Of a DNA stretch of 64,000 nucleotides, positions 39,674-48,727 are shown piece by piece; position 1 is the stretch's first letter; the number at the start of each line of letters is the position of its first letter. A program made the position numbers and the translations under genes. Source of the stretch: Vampirovibrionales bacterium (GTDB taxonomy: Bacteria > Cyanobacteriota > Vampirovibrionia > Vampirovibrionales > Vampirovibrionaceae); NCBI GenBank assembly GCA_029262635.1, contig JAJCZA010000012.1:81189-145188 (forward strand). The letters are read 5' to 3'. Below the pieces are notes generated by a model. That model was not told the DNA's origin. It saw only the letters and a program-made list of their open reading frames with translations, and made no database searches.

Positions 39674-40597
39674 TTAAGTTTCGGCTCCATCCACCACCAC
39701 CACGGTGCCCGCCTCATCTCGGTCAAGAGCTAAAAAGGTCATATCAGGAGCTTGCGTGGCTTTAAATGTTTCCAAAGCCGTCATCAGTGCGTTTTTTTTG
39801 TAGGCTTCATGGAAAATCGCCAGGGTAGAGCCGGCACCGCTAATAACCACTCCCAACGCACCAGCGGTTTCGGCCAATTGTTTTAAGAAAGCGAATTCAG
39901 GAATCAGATTCCCTCGGTAAGGATGATGAAGACGGTCGTCTAATGCGGAGCGAAAGGCCTCTGCATCCTCTTTAAGTAGACTGTAGGTCAATAGGCTGGC
40001 TTTACGCAGATTAAAAATAGCATCACTTAATACATAATGTTCGGGCATCGCTTTTCGGGCGGTTTCGGTGAGCAGGGGATGTGCCGGTACAGCGAGTAAA
40101 ACCTTCCACTGGCTTGGCCATGGGAGCGGATAACTCTGGGTACCATCACAGAGTAAAGTCCCTCCAAGCAGAGCGGGAGCAATGTTATCGGGATGTCCTT
40201 CCAGCAGAGTACCCAGTTCAACGAGTTGACTCGGTTTCAAAATCCTGTCATTCCAGTAATTTCCGGCACACAGGCCAGCAGCAATCGCTGTCGAACTACT
40301 ACCCAGTCCTCGAGCCATTGGGATATGGGCCTGAAGGGTCACATGGAAAGCCGGACGCTCCTTCCTGAAGTGATGATAGACCGTATCAAGTGCTCGGAAG
40401 AGAAGGTTGTCTTTGACCTTTAGATCACTTAAGGGCACGCTGGACTCAGGGTGAACGATGATTTGATCGGTTTCTGCTTCCTGAAAAGTAAACGTGTTAT
40501 ATAAAGTCAGGGCCATACCAAAACTATCAAAGCCGGGGCCCAGGTTCGCTGTGGTCGCAGGGGTGCGTACGGTGAGGGTTCTTAACGGTGTTGTCAT
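39674..40597 (-). CDS. thrB: Homoserine kinase
   Basis: GHMP-family kinase that phosphorylates homoserine for threonine synthesis. Seen: GPGFDSFGMAL near the start, PMARGLGSSSTAIAAGL (the GHMP phosphate loop, about residues 91-107), and the C-terminal ISGAGSTLAIF. 307 residues is normal. Its ATG overlaps the stop of the upstream M16 protease gene by 4 bases, so translation is coupled, although the two have no obvious joint function. Confidence 0.95.
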   Translation of the reverse strand: MTTPLRTLTVRTPATTANLGPGFDSFGMALTLYNTFTFQEAETDQIIVHPESSVPLSDLKVKDNLLFRALDTVYHHFRKERPAFHVTLQAHIPMARGLGSSSTAIAAGLCAGNYWNDRILKPSQLVELGTLLEGHPDNIAPALLGGTLLCDGTQSYPLPWPSQWKVLLAVPAHPLLTETARKAMPEHYVLSDAIFNLRKASLLTYSLLKEDAEAFRSALDDRLHHPYRGNLIPEFAFLKQLAETAGALGVVISGAGSTLAIFHEAYKKNALMTALETFKATQAPDMTFLALDRDEAGTVVVVDGAET

Positions 40598-43401
40598 GGT
40601 TGATTTGTTTGGGTTGACGTTGGTTGTGGCGAGGCTTGAACAGAAACATCTTGTGGCGGGGCCACAATGGAAAGGACCATGGGCTGAGAAAAGTATTTTT
40701 GAGCTACTTGCTGTACATCAGCCGCAGTGACTTTCTGAATGTGTTCGGGATAGCATTGATCAAACTCATAGCCCATACCCATGAGTTCATAAAAGCCCAA
40801 ATAAAAGCTTTGATTGCTGTTAGTTTCATGCGCCAACGCAAACCCGCCGCTCAGTTTGTTCTTTGCTTCCTGAAGCTCTTTTTCTGGGACGGGCGTGTCT
40901 TTCAGGCTGTTAATTTCTCGCTGGAATTCCTGAATTACTTTTTTTTGATTCTTGGGATCCGTTCCAATATATAGGACAAACCGGCTTTTATCCTTAACGC
41001 TGGGAAGGGAGCTAGAAACCACATAGGCAAGCCCCTGCTTTTCCCGTAAGTTTACAAATAAACGAGAGCTTAGTCCGGAGCCAAGAAGTGAGTTTATTAC
41101 TTTTAAAGTGGCGTAATCCTCCGATGTGGCTTCGGTTCCTAGCCAACCTTGGGCAATCCATGTCGCCGACTGTTTGCTTTTCCCGTCTCGGATAATAACA
41201 TCTTCTTTTAACGGCGGAACCACTGGGGTTTCCATCGGATCTTTGACTAGGCTCGAATCTTTATTAAGAGTTTCAGGAAAAGCTGAAAGGAGGTAGTTTT
41301 TAAGAACCTCGGGCTGGAATTGTCCAACCGCACTAACCACCATATTGGTGGGAACAAAATAATCATCAAAATAGGCTTGAATCGCTGGAGCATCAATAAG
41401 CTTCAGATGACTTTCAACGCGGCGGCCAATATTGCCGTAAGGATGATAAGGGTAAAGTGCCAGATTCAGGTTTTCCATAGCCACAGAGGCAGGCTGATCC
41501 CGACTGGACTGGATGGACAAAGCGAGATGCTCTTTTGCTTTGGTGATTTCGTCTGTAGGAAAAGTAGGATGACGCATAATGTCCTGAAGAACAAGAAACA
41601 GCTCACCTAGATCTTCGTAAACCGCGTCAGCGCTAATCTCAATATAATCATCATGATTGCTGATACTCAAATTCATACCACGGGACTCCAACTCCCGGTT
41701 GATGGCTTCAGTGTTTCGAGCCAGAGTTCCTTTTTTGAGAAGCTGAGTCAGAAGCTGAGATGTTCCGGGTAATGTTTCGCCTGCTTTACCGCCACGGATA
41801 AAAATCCGAAGTGCCACAGTTTCGGACTCTTTTCTCGGTTTTGAAATCAGCGTCATCCCATTGGGTAAAACCTCTTTGGTAACTTTAGGGGCTGACATAC
41901 TATTTGCTGTAGGCTGAAAGTGGGTATTTGGATTTGCGGCAGCCAACAGTTGTTGTTTTAACCGGGCCTCTTCCTCTGAGAGTGAGGTAAACGTACCCTC
42001 CGGGACCACTTCGACCAAAACCGCCCGATCCAGAGTCAAGTAACGATTCAGGGCTTTCTTTGCATCCGTTAAAGTAACCTTCTGAAGGTTGGGCACATAA
42101 TCTGTATAGTCGCTCAGGTCACCGATAATAACATTGTAGCCAATAGAACTGGCGACGCCATCCGTGGTTTCATTGAGGAACACAAAGTCCTTAATGGTTT
42201 GAGTTTTTGACTTCTCAAGTTCTTCAAGGGTTATACCGGTTTGTTTAAGGCGATTTAGGGTGTCAAAAACTGCCTGCTTCGCCTCATCGAGATTCTCTGG
42301 TTTGAGTTCGGCAAGCACATAGACCAGTCCGGCATATTTTTGCGTCCAGTTACCGGCGCTGATGCTTTTGACCAAGTTTGTTTCCTCTTTAAGCCGTCGG
42401 TATAAACGAGAGCTTTGACCGGTTCCAAGTGCCATCATGGCTGTATCTAACGCATAGGTGTCTTTTTTATCCTCCACATTGGGACCAATAAAGGCCAGTG
42501 CCAGATAAGCCTGTGAGACGTTCGGGTCTTCGATTACCCGGGTTTTCACCTCCGTTAGCGCCGGAACACGGTCGTTTTTAGGTGGGATATATGCATGAGT
42601 GCCTTGAGTAACGGGTGGAAAATCTGATGCGGGGAACGCTTTTTTCACCAGCTCTACCACGTCGGCAGTGTTAACATCACCCACAATAACCGTTTGAAAG
42701 TTCTTCGGCTGATACCAGTAGTGGTAGTAGTTTAGAATGCGTTCTCGGGGCACAGAACCAATCAGTTCTTTAGGGCCGAGCGTATCGTATGTGTATCCAT
42801 GACCTTTAAAGAGTAGTTCAGAAAGGGATACCAGAAGTCGCCGTTTAGGGTTGTCATTGGCTCGGTTAATTTCCTCCTGAACCACTTTACGTTCTCGCTT
42901 TAGCTCTTCTGCCGGTATGGTGGCTTGCAGGAGCATGTTGGCATGGAGATCCAAGGCTTCCTTAAAAAACGGGGTTGCCGTGGTGATGTAGTAATGGGTA
43001 AAGTCATCACTGGTGGCAGCGTTAAAATTACCCCCTTTTGATTCAATCAGACGATCAATTTCACCGACCTGGAAGCGGTCGGTCCCTTTAAAAAGTAAAT
43101 GTTCGAGAAAATGAGATACGCCGTTGGTGTTTTCTGTTTCATTAACCGAACCGGTGGCCACCCAGGTGTCAATGGTAACAATGGGTTGATCATGGGCCTC
43201 TTTAATATACAGCCTCTGCCCAGAGGGGAGCTGGATTTGGTAAATACCACGATCATTGTTTATGTCTTGAGCGGCTTTTATCGTTTTCGGCGTCGGAGAA
43301 GAGGGGGGTTCAAAGGGCTTGGCCAAGGACACAGGGGATAAAATCAGACTGCCCAACAGAGTAATCGAAAGTAGTGCGGTCAGCCAGCGCTTTAATAACA
43401 T
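40594..43401 (-). CDS. Exported M16 (insulinase/PqqL-type) zinc peptidase, tandem
   Basis: 935 residues. N-terminal signal peptide (hydrophobic core about 8-22, cleavage near SLA-K). First M16 half: active motif HFLEH with H97, E100 and H101, plus the later Glu in VVQEEINRAN, so it can bind zinc. Second half: at the matching place the sequence is SQLLTQLLKKGT, so His, Glu and His are replaced by Q, T and Q and it is non-catalytic. This fused active plus inactive layout matches PqqL-type enzymes and gives the closed clam-shell. Probably periplasmic peptide degradation. First gene of the M16-thrB unit, followed by ATGA overlap. Confidence 0.92.
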   Translation of the reverse strand: MLLKRWLTALLSITLLGSLILSPVSLAKPFEPPSSPTPKTIKAAQDINNDRGIYQIQLPSGQRLYIKEAHDQPIVTIDTWVATGSVNETENTNGVSHFLEHLLFKGTDRFQVGEIDRLIESKGGNFNAATSDDFTHYYITTATPFFKEALDLHANMLLQATIPAEELKRERKVVQEEINRANDNPKRRLLVSLSELLFKGHGYTYDTLGPKELIGSVPRERILNYYHYWYQPKNFQTVIVGDVNTADVVELVKKAFPASDFPPVTQGTHAYIPPKNDRVPALTEVKTRVIEDPNVSQAYLALAFIGPNVEDKKDTYALDTAMMALGTGQSSRLYRRLKEETNLVKSISAGNWTQKYAGLVYVLAELKPENLDEAKQAVFDTLNRLKQTGITLEELEKSKTQTIKDFVFLNETTDGVASSIGYNVIIGDLSDYTDYVPNLQKVTLTDAKKALNRYLTLDRAVLVEVVPEGTFTSLSEEEARLKQQLLAAANPNTHFQPTANSMSAPKVTKEVLPNGMTLISKPRKESETVALRIFIRGGKAGETLPGTSQLLTQLLKKGTLARNTEAINRELESRGMNLSISNHDDYIEISADAVYEDLGELFLVLQDIMRHPTFPTDEITKAKEHLALSIQSSRDQPASVAMENLNLALYPYHPYGNIGRRVESHLKLIDAPAIQAYFDDYFVPTNMVVSAVGQFQPEVLKNYLLSAFPETLNKDSSLVKDPMETPVVPPLKEDVIIRDGKSKQSATWIAQGWLGTEATSEDYATLKVINSLLGSGLSSRLFVNLREKQGLAYVVSSSLPSVKDKSRFVLYIGTDPKNQKKVIQEFQREINSLKDTPVPEKELQEAKNKLSGGFALAHETNSNQSFYLGFYELMGMGYEFDQCYPEHIQKVTAADVQQVAQKYFSQPMVLSIVAPPQDVSVQASPQPTSTQTNQP

Positions 43402-43484
43402 GGGGGAACCCTCTCAAGATTGACGGTGAATCATATAAACAGTTAAGCTTTCTTTTGTGCTTATGGCTGAATTATAACAGAAAA

Positions 43485-43521
43485 CCCCGATTCCTTTTGT
43501 ATGGGGGAGAAGGAATCGGGG
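43485..43521 (-). terminator. Intrinsic terminator after the XRE-type regulator
   Basis: 12-base perfect stem CCCCGATTCCTT / AAGGAATCGGGG (43485-43496, 43510-43521), 13-base loop, followed on the minus strand by TTTT. It lies between the regulator gene and the M16 gene, both on the minus strand, so it separates their transcripts. Confidence 0.8.
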
Positions 43522-43547
43522 CTTTTTATTTTGGCAATGCCTAAAAA

Positions 43548-44114
43548 TTAGCTGATTTTTAAATAGTTTTTAACACCTTGAAACATAGCATTAATTAACC
43601 CAATATTGGTCAGCGGATCAATGCCGCCTGTCGTTAGGAATTGTTGCAAGCGGGCCTGCCAATAAGGGTGAACCTCGTCTTTTTGGACGCCAAGAACCGA
43701 AGCAATGGTACAAAGTTGAGACCAATCCAACGGAAGGGGTAACGAGCCACGCCACATATCCACAATGTCGACCCGCTGATTTCGTGAAAACTTTTTTAGA
43801 AACTGAACATTGGTTAGTCCCAATGCGGCTTGCTGTTGTTTAAGAAACTCAATGCCCGGATCTAAGACCCGCGGTTCTTCAGGAAGGCGGTATTCTGGAA
43901 AAGATTCCGGCTCAACTCCCATGACAACCGCAATACGCTCTAAGGTGGTAATTCGGGTTGAAAAGGCAATATCCCTGTCGATCAAACTATAAACATAGGA
44001 TAAGGTAACCCCGATCATTTCAGCGAAATCTTTTTTATGCAGATTTGCGCCCTCTAAAAACTGAATTAAGCGTTCACTACTGGTTTGCTGCGAAACGCTA
44101 GTTGTAGATACCAT
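43548..44114 (-). CDS. XRE-family regulator with a second diverged HTH
   Basis: About 188 residues. A clear Cro/C1-type helix-turn-helix at about 20-70 (KKDFAEMIGVTLSYVYSLI). A second segment at about 105-160 (FLKKFSRNQRVDIVDMWRG, then LCTIASVLGVQKDE) looks like a diverged copy, with the same order of helices and a Leu-Gly-Val end. The frame opens at TTG 44132, but ATG at 44114 has GGGGGAGG eight bases upstream and is preferred. No phage or toxin genes are nearby. Target unknown; may act on itself or on the divergent lipoate ligase region. Confidence 0.8.
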   Translation of the reverse strand: MVSTTSVSQQTSSERLIQFLEGANLHKKDFAEMIGVTLSYVYSLIDRDIAFSTRITTLERIAVVMGVEPESFPEYRLPEEPRVLDPGIEFLKQQQAALGLTNVQFLKKFSRNQRVDIVDMWRGSLPLPLDWSQLCTIASVLGVQKDEVHPYWQARLQQFLTTGGIDPLTNIGLINAMFQGVKNYLKIS

Positions 44115-44352
44115 TTGACTTGCCTCCCCCAATATAATTGGTATTAACCTTTACGTCAGCCATTTAATTTAATACTAACTTAGCCCTTATTCTATAATAA
44201 AAAAACTTAAAGAAACGAGAAAAAGGAAAATTATGAGGAATTCTTAGAATCAGCAGAATGATTTCTAAGGTGCGAAATATTTGTAATGAAGTCAGTTTAA
44301 AGGGTTTGCTCTTGTTTTACTTTATTCTCGCAGTGTAAATACTTGTAAATCC

Positions 44353-44386
44353 TTGAGTAAGCCTTCTTTTTTTACGTTTGAGTAAG
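44353..44386. repeat. Direct repeat TTGAGTAAG in the 44.1-44.4 kb gap
   Basis: TTGAGTAAG occurs at 44353-44361 and 44378-44386, a 25-base period. GTGTAAA (44333-44339) and TTTACAC (44388-44394) flank both copies as an inverted pair. The 320-base gap between the regulator and the small ORF at 44435 holds no other structure that I see. Confidence 0.35.
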
Positions 44387-44434
44387 GTTTACACTCCTCA
44401 AAGGCAACATTGATAAAATAGAGAAAAACTAAGC

Positions 44435-44623
44435 ATGACGAAAGAGACAATCTTAAGCGTGACCCCTGCATTTTTGGAAAAACGAAAGTCTTATGATGAC
44501 TTTTCAGAAACAGTTGGGGTGTCAAAGCCTTCTTTTTATCCATTGGCACAGGAGCAACAAAAGGATGACGTTCTTAAAAAAAGGCAAGAGCGCTGGCATC
44601 GTGCGGCGGTAACCCTTTTATAA
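44435..44623 (+). CDS. Small hypothetical protein before the lipoate ligase
   Basis: 62 residues, charged, no membrane segment, unknown family. It is 22 bases upstream of the ligase gene and in the same orientation, so it may be a leader or co-transcribed small protein. The ribosome site (GAGAAAAA) is weak and the ATG context is not striking, so it could be a chance frame. Confidence 0.35.
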   Translation: MTKETILSVTPAFLEKRKSYDDFSETVGVSKPSFYPLAQEQQKDDVLKKRQERWHRAAVTLL

Positions 44624-44645
44624 CCATTGAGCTATTAGAATTGAC

Positions 44646-45422
44646 ATGGATACACCGAAATTATACCAATGGGTATCGGGCGCTGAAACGGGTGCGTTTA
44701 ACATGGCGCTCGATGAAACCTTGTTAGAGTGGGCTAGAAGTCTTCCGACACCGGCTCTTATTGTTCGAACCTATGGCTGGTGTGCACCCACACTATCCTA
44801 TGGAGTACATCAACGAGAACAGGAGATATTAAAACTACTGAAATCCTATTCTCCCAAAGGGGGCTCAAGCATCACTGCAGTCGTTCGGCGTCCCACCGGT
44901 GGTCGCGCTATTTTACATGACAAAGATATTTCGTTCTCTTTTATCACCAATTGCCCTGAAATTTGTCAGATGTCCTTAAAAGAGAGTTATGGTTTCTTAA
45001 TGGGCTTTGTTCGGCGAACATTAAATAGTTTAGGTGTAAGCTTGACCACCTCAAATGCTTCGGATCGAGGCTATACTCTGTCACCCTTGTGTTTTGAAAC
45101 AGAAACGCCGTCAGACTTACTGGACGTTCAAGGAAAAAAAGTGGCCGGTTGTTCTCAGCTACGACGGAATGGTGGCATTTTACAACATGGCGCCGCATTT
45201 CTAACCCCTCATGGTGTGTCTAGAACGCTATTTTCCCAAGCACTATTTCAGGAAGTGGCTTGTTATTACGGCCAAAAACACATTGCATTTCTCTCTTTTA
45301 AAAAGACAGAATGGGAATCGATTCTTTATGGACGGATAGAAGAGCTTTGCAGGGAATCGGCTGGAATTTTGGAAAAAGCGTCTACAACCACCGGATCCCA
45401 TTTAAAGCCTGCCTCCTGCTGA
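44646..45422 (+). CDS. Lipoate-protein ligase A family (BPL/LPL) protein
   Basis: 258 residues. Seen: YGWCAPTLSYG, the RRPTGGRAILH loop (RRxxGGxxxxH, acyl binding), and the lysine motif DVQGKKVAGCSQLRR, close to the GxKxxGSAQ pattern. It should attach lipoate or octanoate to the E2/GcvH lysine, or act as an octanoyltransferase of the LipM/LipL type; the sequence does not settle which. The frame overlaps the convergent HD-GYP gene by 97 bases at the 3' end, with the conserved part of HD-GYP in the overlap. Gene symbol not assigned. Confidence 0.85.
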   Translation: MDTPKLYQWVSGAETGAFNMALDETLLEWARSLPTPALIVRTYGWCAPTLSYGVHQREQEILKLLKSYSPKGGSSITAVVRRPTGGRAILHDKDISFSFITNCPEICQMSLKESYGFLMGFVRRTLNSLGVSLTTSNASDRGYTLSPLCFETETPSDLLDVQGKKVAGCSQLRRNGGILQHGAAFLTPHGVSRTLFSQALFQEVACYYGQKHIAFLSFKKTEWESILYGRIEELCRESAGILEKASTTTGSHLKPASC

Positions 45423-46723
45423 ATAATTTTTAAAGCGTTTTCGTGGCTCATGGGCTGTTCTCGGTAAGGTCGCTTTGCGGTCATGGCCTGATAGCCATCT
45501 GCTATGGCCAGGATACGGGAGCCGAGAGGAATACTTTTTCCTGAACGTCCTTCCGGTGTGCCACTACCATCCCATCGTTCATGCTGATAGTTCACGTAGG
45601 GAATCACCTCGGATAGGAAATTGATCTGAACTAAAAGAGCCACACCCACGTTAGGGTGATCTCTTAAGTTTTCCCATTCATTAGCATCCAATTGATCTTT
45701 CTTTGTCAGAACCTGCTGAGGGATATCCATTTTACCGATACTGCCCAACAAACCTGCAAAATAGACCAAATCAACGGTCTTTTCATTTAAGTCCATGGCT
45801 TCAGCAATATGACGAGCGTATTCAGCCACTTGTCTGGAATGCCCTTTGGTAAATTGGTTCCGGGCATCAATAGCCGCTCCTAAAAGTTCAACGAAGGCTT
45901 GTTGATGCTCGCCTAAATCTGCGATATTTTCCGTAATCTCAGCGCGAAGGCTCCGTAATTCTGCTGTATTATCGGTGTCGGTTTTGGAAATTTCAATTTG
46001 AGCTCGAGCCACTAACTGTTGCAGTTGCAAAGAAGTGACAAACACCTTTGCCGTAGCTTCTGCCAAGCGGATCAGTTCGTCTGAAAAGGCTCTCTCCTGG
46101 TAAGACTCAAACAGAATGAGTCCTAAGTGTTTACCTCGTTCGTTCATCGGGGTTGCAATCAGTGCCTGAACCGCCTCCTGATTCAGTTGAGAGAGCGGTT
46201 GCCACATTTGTTCTGGATCAATTCGGGGCAACACCAGGGTTTGATTATTTTGGCAAGCCTGAGTCAGTAAGGTCTCTTCTGCGAGTTCAATACCGATTTT
46301 CCACCGGTTTTGGCCGGTCACGTTTTTAGAGGTGCCGCTGAGGCTTAAATACTGTTCGCCCGTATCTCGATGTGCTTCCTGAAACATATGACAGGCATCA
46401 ACTTGAAACATTCTTGCCAGAGTCGAGGCAATTGAATCATAGATAATAAACCCTTCATCGGATTCAAATCCAAGAATGCCAAGGGTTTTATCAATTGAAT
46501 AGATTCGAATCATCTCATCCAACTGGCGTCGAAGTTTTTCCGGATTTGAGGCAAGGCTATCACTGATTTTATCCAGCAGGTCATCCGAAATAAAATCATC
46601 CGCAAGAAAGTCACCAATATTCAAAGCGTAGATCGCTTCCATGGCATTTGTTTTTAAGGCTTGGTTTTCTGGGGTTTCTTCCATTGCTGTTCCATTGCCC
46701 TTCGGCTGTTCTCGGTCTTTCAA
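45326..46723 (-). CDS. GAF plus HD-GYP-like protein lacking key metal ligands
   Basis: About 465 residues from a TTG at 46723, which has AAGGAGG five bases upstream; the upstream TTG at 46744 contains that site inside itself and is rejected. Layout in the 472-residue frame: helical N-terminus, GAF domain (about 95-240), coiled-coil (245-285), HD-GYP-like domain (290-462). Residues kept: H302, H363, H388, E389, the RILAIAD region. Residues lost: the HD pair (GLLGSIGKM at 332-339), first His of HHE (now Q387), the Tyr of GYP (GTP, 395-397) and the second Asp of DxxD (Q419). It probably does not hydrolyse c-di-GMP, but could bind it or serve as a scaffold. Confidence 0.85.
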   Translation of the reverse strand: MKDREQPKGNGTAMEETPENQALKTNAMEAIYALNIGDFLADDFISDDLLDKISDSLASNPEKLRRQLDEMIRIYSIDKTLGILGFESDEGFIIYDSIASTLARMFQVDACHMFQEAHRDTGEQYLSLSGTSKNVTGQNRWKIGIELAEETLLTQACQNNQTLVLPRIDPEQMWQPLSQLNQEAVQALIATPMNERGKHLGLILFESYQERAFSDELIRLAEATAKVFVTSLQLQQLVARAQIEISKTDTDNTAELRSLRAEITENIADLGEHQQAFVELLGAAIDARNQFTKGHSRQVAEYARHIAEAMDLNEKTVDLVYFAGLLGSIGKMDIPQQVLTKKDQLDANEWENLRDHPNVGVALLVQINFLSEVIPYVNYQHERWDGSGTPEGRSGKSIPLGSRILAIADGYQAMTAKRPYREQPMSHENALKIIQQEAGFKWDPVVVDAFSKIPADSLQSSSIRP

Positions 46724-46981
46724 AGGTGCCTCCTTCAAGCGCAAAATAGATTTTCAGGGGAGGGAGAAATCAGTAGGGTGGATATCTTACGTACAAAAAG
46801 GTACAAAAATAACATCTTGCCTAACTACTGCTAGAGTCTCTATCGGCGAATCTGAAGAACACTTTAGTAAATATTCTTAACAAAAAAGGTCCAAAAGACA
46901 TAAGCTGTTTTTTAAAAAATGATACGAGACAGCGATAAGAGCTTTCACAGTCAAATTTCCAACTTTCAGCCTGGGAAAAAA

Positions 46982-47527
46982 TTAATTTTTTTCTATCTGA
47001 TTATAAATCGTTGCCAATTGCTGACCTACCGGAAGGTCATGCCCCATATCCTTGACGTTAAAGAGAAGAGTGGAAGGCAAAAGAAAGGGGCGTACTTTGA
47101 AAACCTGAAAGTCAAAAATAGGATAATCCTGAATGGTTCGTTGATCTCGACTTAGGCGAACTATATAAGTATTCTCACTTATGTTCAGACGGCTTTCCAA
47201 ATTACTGCCTTGCCGCTCCCACGCCATTGATTTAGTTTGATGGCTCAATGCGCTTAAAATGTCATCAAGCTCAAGAGAGGGCTCGTCCTGAATGACTTGC
47301 GAAGGAATCGTGGGAACCCGACTGGACAGTTCCAAAGTATCCCCATCATTGATGTTAGGAGAATTCTCTCCGCCTGACATCCAATTTTTTATAATAGTTG
47401 TAGGCATTACAAACTGTCCAAAGCGAGGGGGCGTTTGTAATGGCACATTAGCCACCCGGTTTTGTGTAGAACTAAGCCTCATCCCAAATAGTACTCCTTC
47501 AGTCGAGTCTAATTTTTCTTCCCACAT
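46982..47527 (-). CDS. Uncharacterised hydrophilic protein
   Basis: 181 residues, no family recognised. No signal peptide, membrane helix or cysteine. The N-terminal half is Pro/Ser-rich and probably disordered, the C-terminal half (about 110-181) has alternating hydrophobic residues such as TYIVRLSRD and DFQVFKVRPFLLP that suggest a compact beta-rich domain. AGGGA precedes the ATG by about four bases. It stands 238 bases from the HD-GYP gene on the same strand. The 201-base gap to the divergent ABC gene holds promoters that I cannot define. Confidence 0.6.
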   Translation of the reverse strand: MWEEKLDSTEGVLFGMRLSSTQNRVANVPLQTPPRFGQFVMPTTIIKNWMSGGENSPNINDGDTLELSSRVPTIPSQVIQDEPSLELDDILSALSHQTKSMAWERQGSNLESRLNISENTYIVRLSRDQRTIQDYPIFDFQVFKVRPFLLPSTLLFNVKDMGHDLPVGQQLATIYNQIEKN

Positions 47528-47728
47528 TCTATCCCTATTATTAAGTTTGCTTATTATATCATAGGGGTCTCTTTTAATAAAGAGGCGAACGTAAAAAAAC
47601 TCAATAAAAGAACCTTCCGTTCTGTCAATGGGTTATGGTTATTAATCTCGACACTGTAAACAAGAATTTTCAATTAAAATAGGGAAATCAAGGATGCACC
47701 AAGACGGAATGAACAGGCAGGTTAACAT

Positions 47729-48727
47729 TTGAAATCGCAAGACGTTGCTATTCGTGCCGTAGGGCTTAAAAAGTCGTTTGGCTCTCTTCAAGCCTTGAAA
47801 GGTATTGATTTTCAAGTGCCTTTAGGGTCCGTATTTTGTATTTTAGGGTCAAACGGTGCGGGGAAAACCACGCTTATTAACCTTTTAACCACCATTACCC
47901 GGCCAGACTCCGGACGAGTCGAAATATTAGGTCTGGATATTCATCAGGCCCCGATTCTGGTTCGGCATAATCTAGGCATTGTTTCTCAGGACGACCATTT
48001 TGAAACCTATTTTACAATTTGGGAAAACCTAAAACTTCATGCGGAGTTGCATGGGTTAAGCCGGGCGGATTATGAGCCTCGGATCGAACATTTATTGAAC
48101 GAGATTGGCTTGTGGAATCGACGTCATGACTTGAGCGATCAACTTTCTGGCGGGATGCGGCGGCGGGTGTCAATCATCCGAGCCTTACTTCACGAGCCGA
48201 AAGTGTTGTTTCTTGATGAGCCAACAACCGGGTTAGATCCGGTGGCACGTCGGCAGATTTGGGAAGCCATTCGGCAATTTTCCAAGCAGGCGACTGTCAT
48301 TTTAACCACTCATTACATGGAAGAAGCCGACGTGTTAAGCGACGAAATTTTGATGCTAAGCCATGGCCATATGGTAATGGGGGGAACGCCACGGGAGCTG
48401 AAATCTCGTATGAGTCCTCAGTACCAGTATGAAATCGTTTTAAAAACCCCGGATGCTTTGGCTTATCAAACGAAAATAGAGGCGGTTATTCGAGAGAACC
48501 AACAACACTGGCCGAGAGGCGAACTGGCGATGCCTGCTATTATAAAACGGTTGACGGATTATCGGTTGGAGGTTTATTTACCGACCCCAGAGTCATTGAC
48601 CCATGTGTTTCAGTTGATTGAGCCACAAGATTTGGTGCGTTTTGGTGAGTTGACGTCTAACCTGGAGGATGTCTTTGTCTCGGTGGCTACCCAACCGGTT
48701 GACTCGATGGGAGATAAGACACTTTAA
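47729..48727 (+). CDS. ABC transporter ATP-binding protein (DrrA-like)
   Basis: 332 residues. Walker A GSNGAGKT, signature LSGGM (variant of LSGGQ) with RRRVSIIRALLHEP, Walker B VLFLDEPTTGLDP and the switch His in TTHYMEEAD. The C-terminal 90 residues resemble the DUF4162 tail of drug or polysaccharide exporters. It pairs with the ABC-2 permease whose ATG overlaps its stop by one base. Starts at TTG, seven bases after an AGG. The substrate is unknown: lipid, antibiotic or glycan are all possible. Confidence 0.93.
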   Translation: MKSQDVAIRAVGLKKSFGSLQALKGIDFQVPLGSVFCILGSNGAGKTTLINLLTTITRPDSGRVEILGLDIHQAPILVRHNLGIVSQDDHFETYFTIWENLKLHAELHGLSRADYEPRIEHLLNEIGLWNRRHDLSDQLSGGMRRRVSIIRALLHEPKVLFLDEPTTGLDPVARRQIWEAIRQFSKQATVILTTHYMEEADVLSDEILMLSHGHMVMGGTPRELKSRMSPQYQYEIVLKTPDALAYQTKIEAVIRENQQHWPRGELAMPAIIKRLTDYRLEVYLPTPESLTHVFQLIEPQDLVRFGELTSNLEDVFVSVATQPVDSMGDKTL

